Shown here: positions 57,007-64,000 of the stretch, piece by piece
Layout: each line of letters opens with the position of its first letter
Position numbering within the stretch: position 1 is the first letter of the stretch
From: JAEUHO01 sp046350655
GTDB taxonomy: Bacteria; Planctomycetota; PLA2; JAEUHO01
NCBI GenBank assembly: GCA_046350655.1
Contig: JAXMAB010000004.1
Location: 558,001-622,000, forward strand
Direction of reading: 5' to 3'
Length of the DNA: 64,000 nucleotides
Position numbers and translations under genes: made by a program
The notes under the pieces: model-generated
Told to the model about the DNA's origin: nothing
Databases searched by the model: none
Seen by the model: only the letters and a program-made list of their open reading frames with translations

Positions 57007-57522
57007 CTACTTGCCGAACAGGTTGTCGAGGGCCGAGCCCGTGGACGTGCGGAAGGTCGCGTCGCCCTCGCCGGCGGTCGAGCCGGCCGCGACGGCCTCC
57101 TGCGCCTTCTTGCGGAAGATCGCCGCGAGGCGCTTGGCCGCCTCGGCCGCGTAGAGGCGCACCATGCCGACCGTCGTGCTCTCGTCGAAGATCGCGGTGA
57201 GCAGCGCGCGGTCGCCGACGATCGACAGCTGGATGTTGTCGCTCTTGCCCTGGTGGTAGAGCGCCGAGAACTCCTCCTCGCCGAGGATGCGCGCCATCTC
57301 GCGCGTGGCGGCGAACGAGCCGGCGACGAGGGCGCTGATCGTGTCGAGGTCGATGCGCTTCGTCGCGCCCCGGCTCGTCACCATGTGGCCGTCCTTGTCG
57401 ATGAGCAGGGCGCACTTCGCGGCGCTCTGCTTGAGGAACGCGTCGAGGATCGCGTTGATCGACTCGATGTCGTCCTTGTAGAAGACGAGGCGGGTGTCGC
57501 GGAGGGACTTGTCGGTGGCCAT
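57007..57522 (-). CDS. Roadblock/LC7-domain protein (third of the GTPase module)
   Basis: This 171-residue protein has a roadblock fold at about 12-135 (INAILDAFLKQSAAKCALLIDKDGHMVTSRG, in parts INAILDAFLKQSAAKC and ALLIDKDGHMVTSRG; FSALYHQGKSDNIQLSIVGDRALLTAIFDE). Roadblock proteins such as MglB act as GAPs or platforms for MglA-type GTPases. A disordered tail (GSTAGEGDATFRTSTGSALDNLFGK region) ends in a short hydrophobic motif. The ATG at 57522 is preceded by GGAACGACCC. It lies 26 nt downstream of the GTPase gene on the same strand. Confidence 0.88.
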   Translation of the reverse strand: MATDKSLRDTRLVFYKDDIESINAILDAFLKQSAAKCALLIDKDGHMVTSRGATKRIDLDTISALVAGSFAATREMARILGEEEFSALYHQGKSDNIQLSIVGDRALLTAIFDESTTVGMVRLYAAEAAKRLAAIFRKKAQEAVAAGSTAGEGDATFRTSTGSALDNLFGK

Positions 57523-57548
57523 GGGTCGTTCCTTGTCCTTCGTTCCGT

Positions 57549-58637
57549 TCACTTGCCGAGCTGGGTGAGGGCGAACCACGCGGCGGCGGCGATCAGGGCC
57601 GTGAGGCCGAGGATCAGGCCGAGCTTGCCGCCGCCGCCGCCGCCGTTGCCGAGGCCGCTGACCTTCACGAGACGGTCGTTGACCGAGCGCGGGGCCGCGG
57701 CCGGGGCCGGAGCCGCCGTCGGGGCGGGGCGCGGCGCGGCGGCCGGGGCCGGCGCGGGCGCGGGTCGTGCGGCGGGCGCCTCGGCGACCGCGGTGGCGCT
57801 CGCGGCGACGGCCGGCGCGGGGGCCGACGCGGCGACGCCGATGCGCGACGGGGCCGACGGCGCGGCGCTCGGGCGCGGGGCCGGCGCGGGGGCGGGGGCC
57901 GGGCGCGGGGCCGCGGCCGCGATGCCCGGGGCCGGACGGCTCGCGGGCGCGGCGGGGGCCGGGGCCGGCGCCGCCGACGTGGCGGCCGGCGCGGGCGCCG
58001 CCGCGGGCGCGGGGGCGCTCGGGGCCGGGCGCGGCGCGCGGGCCGCGCCGATGCCGCTGCGGTTCACCGACTCGAGCACGAGGGCCGCGAGGGCCTTCAG
58101 GGTCGGGAACACGCCCTGCCCCGACGGCGCGACCGCCTCGAAGTAGGGGAAGTTGTGGACGTTGACCTGCTTCTGCAGCTCCTCGATCGTCATCGCGTCC
58201 GGCAGGTCGCGCTTGTTGTACTGGATGATGATCGGCAGGTCGGAGACCGCGCGGCCCATCTCGCGGAGGTTCTCCTCGAGGTCGCGCATCGACTCGCGGT
58301 TCTCCTCGATCTTGCTGGCCGACGAGTCCGCGACGAACACGATCCCGTCCACGCCCTGGAGCACCAGGCGGCGCGTGGACTTGTAGTAGATCTGGCCGGG
58401 CACGGTGTAGAGCTGGAACTTCGTGCGGATGCCCGCGATCGACCCGAGGTCGAGGGGCATGTAGTCGAAGTACAGCGTGCGCTCGCCCGTCGTCGCGATC
58501 GACGTCAGCTCGCCGCGCGCCTCACCGGGCGTCTTCTCGTGGACGAGCTCGAGGTTCGTCGTCTTGCCCGACATGCCCGGGCCGTAGTAGACGATCTTGC
58601 ACTGGATCTCTTTGTGGGCGAAGTTGATCTGGACCAC
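57549..58637 (-). CDS. MglA-like Ras-family GTPase with Ala/Pro linker and C-terminal TM anchor
   Basis: This 362-residue protein has an MglA-type GTPase domain (1-195) with P-loop GPGMSGKT at 19-26, TTGERTLYFDYMPLDLGSI, G3 TVPGQ at about 78-82 and G4 NKRD at 141-144. The rest of canonical MglA ends here, but this protein continues with about 125 residues of Ala/Pro repeats and one TM helix (LGLILGLTALIAAAAWFALT), ending in LGK. So the GTPase is tethered to the membrane by a long flexible stalk. GTG start after GAGGGAGGACGTTCC. Roadblock genes lie on both sides. Confidence 0.92.
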   Translation of the reverse strand: MVQINFAHKEIQCKIVYYGPGMSGKTTNLELVHEKTPGEARGELTSIATTGERTLYFDYMPLDLGSIAGIRTKFQLYTVPGQIYYKSTRRLVLQGVDGIVFVADSSASKIEENRESMRDLEENLREMGRAVSDLPIIIQYNKRDLPDAMTIEELQKQVNVHNFPYFEAVAPSGQGVFPTLKALAALVLESVNRSGIGAARAPRPAPSAPAPAAAPAPAATSAAPAPAPAAPASRPAPGIAAAAPRPAPAPAPAPRPSAAPSAPSRIGVAASAPAPAVAASATAVAEAPAARPAPAPAPAAAPRPAPTAAPAPAAAPRSVNDRLVKVSGLGNGGGGGGKLGLILGLTALIAAAAWFALTQLGK

Positions 58638-58657
58638 GGAACGTCCTCCCTCGGGCT

Positions 58658-59014
58658 CTAGGCGGGGCTCAACTGGGCGGCCTTCTCGACCTGGCGAGCG
58701 GCACTGCGGATCTCGACGCTGCCGGGCCCGATCTCGATGCGGGGACCGGTCAGCACGAGCAGGTAGACGGGGCCGGCGGCGACGAGGATCACCTTGCCCT
58801 GCTCGGCGGCGACCTCGCACTGCGTGAAGTCGGCCATGCCGGCGGCGTCGAGGCTGCGCTTCACGTCGGACAGGATGGCGGCGCCCATGGCGGCGAGCCG
58901 GTCCACCTGCGCGTCCTTGCCGACGACCGAGGCGATGGGCAGGCCGTCGCGGGAGACGACCATGCCGCCGCGGGCGCCGAGGGTCTCGACGAGGGACGTG
59001 AGGATGCGCTTCAC
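58658..59014 (-). CDS. Roadblock/LC7-domain protein (second)
   Basis: This 118-residue protein is a minimal roadblock domain (LTSLVETLGARGGMVVSRDGLPIASVVG, in parts LTSLVETLGARGG and MVVSRDGLPIASVVG; ILVAAGPVYLLVLTGPRIEIG). It is the size of MglB and the likeliest GAP or regulator for the adjacent GTPase. The GTG start overlaps the upstream stop by 4 nt, so it is translationally coupled to the TPR-roadblock gene, and it ends 20 nt before the GTPase gene. Confidence 0.88.
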   Translation of the reverse strand: MKRILTSLVETLGARGGMVVSRDGLPIASVVGKDAQVDRLAAMGAAILSDVKRSLDAAGMADFTQCEVAAEQGKVILVAAGPVYLLVLTGPRIEIGPGSVEIRSAARQVEKAAQLSPA

Positions 59015-60129
59015 GAACGCCTCCCGCGCACGCCCTCGACCGCGACGGCGAGGCGCTCGGCCAGCCGCGCGGGGTCGGTGCCGCGACGGCCCTTGGCCGC
59101 CACGACGCCGCCCGCGGCGTCCGCCACCACCATCACGCCGAAGGGGCCTTCGACGACGCAGCGGCGGAACGAGCCCATCTCGAGCTCGCGCGCCGACACC
59201 TTGATCGTGCGGGCGACGACGCGGGCGACGCCCGCGAGGCCGCTCTCGTCCGGCGGCGCGGCGCCCTCGGCGGGCGCGGCGGCGTCGAGCGTGCCCTCGC
59301 CGACCGAGACGACGGCGGCGCCGCCGCGGTCGATGACGACCGCCTCCGTGACGTCCTCGTCGCGGACGAGCCGCTCGAGGTTGCGCTGGAGGCGCGCGCC
59401 GTCGGCCTCGCCCGCGACCCCGCGGCGCTTGCGCGACGACCAGGCGCTCGGGTCGCGCAGGAGCGCGCCGCCGACCTCGACCTTCGCGAGGAGCGCGTCC
59501 ACCGACTCGGCGGCGGCGGGCTTCGCGGCGTCGCGCAGCGCGGCGACCACCGGGCGGACGACCTCGTCCTCGCCGGCGAGCCGCTCGATCGCGGCGGCCT
59601 GGCCGAGGAGCGCGCGGTCCGCGCCGATGGCGAAGTAGATCTCCGCGAGCTGCAGCCGCGGCTTCAGCGAGTCGGGGTGCAGCGCGCCGGCCTTCAGCAG
59701 GTGGTCGATCGCGAGGCGGCCGTCGCGGGCCCGGAGGTCCGCGAAGAAGTCCTCGAGGGCCTGCTCGCCGCGGAGGAGGTGCGGCTGCTCGCGGTCGGAG
59801 TGCTCCGCGACGTACCGGTCCGTGAGGCGGACCATCTCCGCGACCATGCCCGTCTCGCGGTACAGCGCGATCAGCTGCTCGAACGCCTCGGGGTCGCTCT
59901 CGCTCTCGACGCGGCCGAGGAGCGTGCTCATCCCGGCGCGGGCCTTCGCGCGGCGGATCGACTGCCCGATGTCGCGCAGCACGATCGCGTCGGGGAACTT
60001 CTCGAGGCCCTTCGCCACGGTGGCGAGGCCCTCGTCGAACTCGCCGGAGGCGAGCTGGCGTCGGGCGCGCTCGATGAAGGCCTCGAGCGAGCGGCCACCC
60101 AGAAGGTCGGAGAAGAAGCCCACGGTCAC
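59011..60129 (-). CDS. TPR protein with C-terminal roadblock-like domain (first)
   Basis: This 372-residue protein has TPR-like helices in the first about 210 residues (ARRQLASGEFDEGLATVAKGLEKFPD, in parts ARRQLASGEFDEG and LATVAKGLEKFPD; LALYRETGMVAEMVRL) and a roadblock-like C-terminal domain (about 235-372: LERLVRDEDVTEAVVIDRGGAAVVS, in parts; EGPFGVMVVADAAGGVVA). It could recruit the GTPase or its regulators to a larger complex. GTG start at 60129; a second GTG at 60123 is possible. A 300-nt gap with a structured repeat separates it from the PATAN gene upstream. Confidence 0.82.
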   Translation of the reverse strand: MTVGFFSDLLGGRSLEAFIERARRQLASGEFDEGLATVAKGLEKFPDAIVLRDIGQSIRRAKARAGMSTLLGRVESESDPEAFEQLIALYRETGMVAEMVRLTDRYVAEHSDREQPHLLRGEQALEDFFADLRARDGRLAIDHLLKAGALHPDSLKPRLQLAEIYFAIGADRALLGQAAAIERLAGEDEVVRPVVAALRDAAKPAAAESVDALLAKVEVGGALLRDPSAWSSRKRRGVAGEADGARLQRNLERLVRDEDVTEAVVIDRGGAAVVSVGEGTLDAAAPAEGAAPPDESGLAGVARVVARTIKVSARELEMGSFRRCVVEGPFGVMVVADAAGGVVAAKGRRGTDPARLAERLAVAVEGVRGRRS

Positions 60130-60429
60130 GTCTCCAGGGCCCGCCGAAGCGACGGGGGAGCGCCGCTCCTATCGGCCGGACCTCGTCGCGGAGTTGAGTC
60201 GCATGTCGAAATCCGTGGACGGGGGGGAGGGCCCCCGGCCGACCACCCGTCCGGCCCTCGCCTACCGGGGGCCCCCCGTGCCGGTTCCGCCGTCGGGTGC
60301 CGGTCCCCGCAGGGCGGAACCCGCGACCCCCCGGAGCCGAAGGCCCGGTGGCGACCGCCAACGCGCCATCGGGTGACGGACACCGTTTGGCGCGTTTGCC
60401 CCCGGACGGCGGCCGCCGCGGTGGGGGCG
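60130..60429. other. 300-nt gap with structured repeat copy B
   Basis: No gene is visible. The block at 60249-60330 matches copy A at 26491-26580 and carries a perfect GGTTCCGCC/GGCGGAACC inverted repeat (about 60284-60292 with 60312-60320). It probably holds the promoter or leader of the TPR-roadblock transcript. Confidence 0.6.
60249..60330. repeat. Structured repeat, copy B
   Basis: About 85-bp relative of 26491-26580, in the same orientation relative to the downstream minus-strand gene. Confidence 0.55.
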
Positions 60430-63400
60430 TCAGCGCTCGAAGGCGACCGTGCCGGCGTCCGTGCGGACGATCACGAGGTCGCCGGCGATGACCGGCGAGC
60501 CGAGGGCCGTGCCGGGCAGCTTGACCTTCCAGGCGGTCGAGCCGGGCGCGTCGAGGCGCGCGACGCGGAGCACGCGGTCGCGACCGACGCTGTACACGGC
60601 GCCGTCGGCGAGCGCCGGCGTCACCGCGGCGACGCTCACGCCGCCGACATCGAGGGGCGCCGCGGCCCCGCGCACCAGCGCCCGCACGAGGCCCGAGCGC
60701 TCGACCCACGCGACGGCGTCCTTCTCGCTCACGAGGCCGAACGCGGGGTCGGGGTCGGCGTCGCCCATTGTCTTCACGACGCGCCCGTTCGGCGCGATCT
60801 CCGCGAGGCCGTCCCGGCCGCCGACGACGAGGACGGAATCGCCCCACCAGAGCGCGAGCGCGGCGCGACGGGCCGCGCCGGGCACGAGGACCGTGGTCTT
60901 GCCGTCCTTCGGGTTCACCACGACGACGTCGCCCGAGGCGGTCGTGAGCACGAAGCCGAGCGGCGTCGCGACGGGCGACTGGGCCGGCGCCGCGTCGAGC
61001 GTCCCGCGCCAGCGCGGCGTGCCCTTCGTCGGGTCGAGGCCCGCGAGGATGCCCGTGTCGTCGGCCAGGAGCATCGTGCTGTCGGCGACGGCGGGGCCGC
61101 GCTCGAGGCGGCCCGACGTCTGGTACTGCCACGGCGTGCCGCCCTCGGGGACGAGGAGGAACGAGCGGAGGCCCACGAGGAGCCACAGCCCGCCCGTGGG
61201 CGAGCGGCCGAGCGCGCGGATGCGGTCCGTGATCGCCGGGAGGGCGCGGACCTCCATCGGGCTGCCGTCCGTCGGGCGGAGCGTGTGGACCGCGAGGCCG
61301 TCCTCGGAGGCGACCCACGCCGTCTCGCCGAGGTCGAACGGGCCGGCCGAGACCTTCTGGTGCGACGTCCAGCGCGCGCCCTCGACGAGGGTGAAGGCGA
61401 GGCGCACGGGCTCCTGGCCGCCCGCCGCCTCCGCCTCGCGGATCTTCGCGTAGGACGGCAGCTGGGCGGTCTGGGGCACGCAGCCCGGCGCGCGCGCGGT
61501 GAGCGCGAGCTCGCCGAACGGCGAGTACCGCACCGTCGTCGGGGCCGCGGTCGGGGCGCCCGTCGCGCCGACGCGGACGCGGGCCGCGCGGGGCTCCGTC
61601 GTGACCGGCACGGGGAGCAGCAGCTCGCGCGTGAGGTCGGAGTCGAGGTAGGTCGCGAGCATCCGGCAGCCGAGGCGCCACGCCTCGTCGGTGCGGTCGG
61701 CCTCGAGCGCGGCGTCGAACGCGGCGCGGGCCCGCGTGAAGCCGGCGACGTAGCCCTCGACCGCGTCGAGGTTCTTGCGCGCGCGCGACGCGCGGCCCGG
61801 GTCGTCGAAGGAGAGCCGCGCGGACTGCTGGAGCAGGGCCTTCGCGTCGCGGAAACGCCCCTCGGCGTAGGCCTTCTCGCCCTGGTCGAGGGTCTGCGTG
61901 GCCCGCTCGCCGACGCCGCGGACGGCGATCTGGGCGCGGGCGACGATGGCGGCGCGGCGGGCGTCGAGGTCGCGCAGGCGGTCGAGCGCGGCGGACGCGC
62001 GCGGGCCCGTCACCTCGCGCAGCTCCTCCTCGGCCGACGTGATCGCGGCGCGGACGCCGCGGGCGGCGGTCTCGCAGACGCGCTGCAGCGTGGTCACCGC
62101 GCCCTCGAGCGCGCCGTCGACGGCCGTGCCCTCGGCCGTCGCGTCCACGACGCGCTGGAACGCGGCGAGGGCCTCGTTGCCCGTCGACTCGGCCTCGCGC
62201 GCGGCGCCCTCGACGCGGCCGAGGCTCGCCTCGGCGGCGTGCGACGCGCGGCCGTCGTGCACGAGGTAGACGGCGCCGGCGCTCGCGGCGGTGAGGCCGA
62301 GCAGCGCGCCCAGCACCACGAGGCGGCGGCGGTGCCGCCGGCGCGACTCGGCGTTGTCGAGGTCGCCGAGGCGGCGACGCGCGTCCACGCGGGTCGGGTC
62401 GAGCGTCACGGCGCGGCGGAGCACCTCGCGCGCCTGGGGCACGCGGCCCTGGTGCAGGAGGATCTCCGCGCGGCGCACGAGGGCCTGCGCGGCGTCCGGG
62501 CGGCGGCCCGCGGCGGCCCACAGGTCGGCGAGGACGAGGAGGTCCTCGGCGGGGGCCTCCCCGCGCTCGACGAACTGCGCGAGCCGCGTCGCCGCCTCGG
62601 CCGGCCGCTGCGCGGCCGTGGCCGCGCCCACGAGCGCCTTCAGCGCGCGCAGCGCGTCGTCGAGGCGCTTGCGCAGGCGCGGGGCGTTGCGCAGGTAGCA
62701 GTCGCACGTCTTGCACGCGGACGCGACGTCGTCGCCGCGCAGGTCCTGCGCGCGGTGGAGCGCGTCGAAGGCCGCGACGGGGTCGGCGGTCTCCACGGAG
62801 CCGGCGTACGCGTCGAGCTCGGCCGCGGCGCCCACGCGGTCGCCGGCCGCGGTCAGCGCGTCGGCGAGCCGCGCGCGCACGGACGGGTCGGCGTCGCCGC
62901 GCGCGACGGCGAGGCGCAGCAGGGGCAGCGCGTCGGCGGGCCGGCCACGGCGCGCGAGCTCCTCGGCGCGGGCCGTCAGCGACGACGTCCCCGTGGCGCG
63001 GAGCACGCCCTGGCGGACGAGGTGCGCGACCGTCTTCACGACCGAGAAGCGGTCGTGGTCGCTCTCCTCGACGACGGCCGCGACCGTGCGCGAGCCGTCG
63101 AGCAGCGGCAGCACCCGCGTCACGACCTCCTCGGGCACGTCGAGCTCGCGCAGGTCCGGCGACAGGTCCGTGCGCTCGAAGACCTCCTCCTCGGTCGGGA
63201 TCTCCTGCCGCAGCAGGCTCCACTCGTCGAGCTTGCGCGTGAGGTCGATCAGGAACCCGTCCACCGGCATGAGCGGCTCGATGGCCTCGGCCTCGGTGCC
63301 CGACGGCGCGAGGCGGCGGCCCTCGACGAACTCGAAGCGCGTGATCGACGTCTGCACGAGGTCGAACGCCAGCTCGCTGATGGCCTGGTGCGTCACCGCC

Positions 63401-63711
63401 GTGCGCTGCGCCGCGTCGATCACGCCGAGGTCGGTGAGCGCGTCGCCGAGGTAGCGGCCGGAGTTGGCGGTGATCGCCTCCGCCCGCGCGAGGCGGTCCG
63501 AGGCGACCGCGCTGGTGCGCCGCAGGATCCGCGCCGCCGTGCGGCTCGGCAGCAGGTCGCCCTGCACGAACCCGAACAGACCGCGCTCGACGCAGACGGT
63601 GCGCGCGCCCGCGGCGGTCTCCAGCACCAGCGTCCCCGCCTTCTGGTTGAAGGCGAGCATCTGGAGCAGGTCCGGGAGGTTGAAGGTCTCGAGGGTTCCC
63701 TTGATCGTCAC
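60430..63711 (-). CDS. PATAN (DUF4388)-TPR-TM-propeller protein
   Basis: This 1093-residue protein starts with a PATAN/DUF4388 domain (IKGTLETFNLPDLLQMLAFNQKAGTLVLE, in parts IKGTLETFNLPDLLQML and AFNQKAGTLVLE; residues about 1-150), then a winged-helix-like segment (165-240) and TPR repeats (250-455). One TM helix at about 464-485 (VLGALLGLTAASAGAVYLV) is followed by a helical stalk and a C-terminal PQQ/WD-like propeller (about 780-1093, GLAEIAPNGRVVK, SPVIAGDLVIVRTDAGTVAF). PATAN domains accompany two-component and GTPase modules. It could link an outside propeller to cytoplasmic PATAN/TPR contacts. GTG start after GGAGGTCGGAGGTCGGC. Confidence 0.85.
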   Translation of the reverse strand: MTIKGTLETFNLPDLLQMLAFNQKAGTLVLETAAGARTVCVERGLFGFVQGDLLPSRTAARILRRTSAVASDRLARAEAITANSGRYLGDALTDLGVIDAAQRTAVTHQAISELAFDLVQTSITRFEFVEGRRLAPSGTEAEAIEPLMPVDGFLIDLTRKLDEWSLLRQEIPTEEEVFERTDLSPDLRELDVPEEVVTRVLPLLDGSRTVAAVVEESDHDRFSVVKTVAHLVRQGVLRATGTSSLTARAEELARRGRPADALPLLRLAVARGDADPSVRARLADALTAAGDRVGAAAELDAYAGSVETADPVAAFDALHRAQDLRGDDVASACKTCDCYLRNAPRLRKRLDDALRALKALVGAATAAQRPAEAATRLAQFVERGEAPAEDLLVLADLWAAAGRRPDAAQALVRRAEILLHQGRVPQAREVLRRAVTLDPTRVDARRRLGDLDNAESRRRHRRRLVVLGALLGLTAASAGAVYLVHDGRASHAAEASLGRVEGAAREAESTGNEALAAFQRVVDATAEGTAVDGALEGAVTTLQRVCETAARGVRAAITSAEEELREVTGPRASAALDRLRDLDARRAAIVARAQIAVRGVGERATQTLDQGEKAYAEGRFRDAKALLQQSARLSFDDPGRASRARKNLDAVEGYVAGFTRARAAFDAALEADRTDEAWRLGCRMLATYLDSDLTRELLLPVPVTTEPRAARVRVGATGAPTAAPTTVRYSPFGELALTARAPGCVPQTAQLPSYAKIREAEAAGGQEPVRLAFTLVEGARWTSHQKVSAGPFDLGETAWVASEDGLAVHTLRPTDGSPMEVRALPAITDRIRALGRSPTGGLWLLVGLRSFLLVPEGGTPWQYQTSGRLERGPAVADSTMLLADDTGILAGLDPTKGTPRWRGTLDAAPAQSPVATPLGFVLTTASGDVVVVNPKDGKTTVLVPGAARRAALALWWGDSVLVVGGRDGLAEIAPNGRVVKTMGDADPDPAFGLVSEKDAVAWVERSGLVRALVRGAAAPLDVGGVSVAAVTPALADGAVYSVGRDRVLRVARLDAPGSTAWKVKLPGTALGSPVIAGDLVIVRTDAGTVAFER

Positions 63712-63883
63712 GCCGACCTCCGACCTCCGGGTCGTTGCACCCCCGCGACGCGGGGCGTACACTCGCCGCGGACGTGGATAGGCCTCTTCCTATCGACGGC
63801 CCCGGAACGGGCCTTGAGGGCTCGTTCCGAGTCCCCCGGTGACTCCCCCGGCCCTTCCCCCGGTTCGCAGCCCTGGATCCTCC

Positions 63884-64000
63884 ATGCGGCGGATCGCCCG
63901 TGCCCTCTTCGGCTGGTTCGACGTCGGGATCGCGCTCGTGCTCCACACGCGCGGCCGGTGGAGGCTCCACCGGGGGGATGCGGCGGGCGCCGCCCGTCTC
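63884..64000 (+). CDS. Partial gene at the right edge, unknown protein
   Basis: An open frame starts at the ATG at 63884 (MRRIARALFGWFDVGIALVL and on) and runs off the window after 39 codons. The start is hydrophobic with flanking Arg residues, like a signal or anchor. It is divergent from the PATAN gene; no family can be assigned. Confidence 0.5.
   Translation, partial: MRRIARALFGWFDVGIALVLHTRGRWRLHRGDAAGAARL

Overview
The window is about three-quarters G+C and coding-dense. It reads as the chromosome of a Gram-negative, lipid-A-containing bacterium: it carries LpxK, a type II secretion pseudopilin (GspK) and several lipoproteins. FG-GAP proteins, a sulfatase, a PATAN/roadblock/Ras-like GTPase module, a GldA/F/G-type ABC operon with a DUF4340 partner, and zinc-ribbon/TM proteins together suggest an uncultured Planctomycetota lineage. 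Myxococcota-like groups are not excluded, and this placement is inference. No tRNA, rRNA, CRISPR array, insertion sequence or phage gene was recognised.

Layout. 0.4-12.4 kb: LysM protein, lpxK, gspK, two coupled FG-GAP secreted proteins, a selenocysteine-containing selD, a polytopic membrane protein, a secreted propeller-like protein and an SIS protein. 12.5-25 kb: proS with an FAD oxidoreductase, a frameshift-riddled gene, a HEAT-like secreted protein, an SDR, a Memo-family protein, an NYN-LOTUS protein with two apparent frameshifts, a ChaN-like lipoprotein and a small membrane protein. 24.4-37.4 kb: an inactive HtrA-like protein and a membrane-anchored partner, then the ABC/GldG/DUF4340 operon, a zinc-ribbon membrane protein, Fe/Mn superoxide dismutase, a STAS protein, an MBOAT-like acyltransferase, an aldehyde dehydrogenase and a small membrane protein. 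37.6-47 kb: an about 1830-residue transmembrane sigma-54 activator, an rRNA/tRNA m5U methyltransferase coupled to a nucleotidyltransferase, and a lipoprotein amidase. 47.5-56.8 kb: three overlapping glycosyltransferases, a trypsin-like protease, a sulfatase, a tail-anchored FHA protein, a Nudix hydrolase, an IscU/NifU-like protein and a Fur-family regulator. 57-63.7 kb: a GTPase signalling module (PATAN-TPR-propeller, TPR-roadblock, roadblock, tail-anchored MglA-like GTPase, roadblock). A partial gene runs off the right edge.

Four features cut across the annotation. First, a short palindromic repeat with core GACGCGAGGCCCGGC (or GACCGCGAGGCCCGGC) is scattered through intergenic and coding DNA, and supplies the stop codon of several genes. 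Second, many genes have a TANNNT box exactly 6-7 nt before the start codon and no Shine-Dalgarno, the signature of leaderless transcription. Third, selD reads through an in-frame UGA, so the organism should make selenoproteins. Fourth, the giant one-polypeptide membrane sigma-54 activator and the membrane-anchored Ras-like GTPase module are the most unusual signalling systems here.
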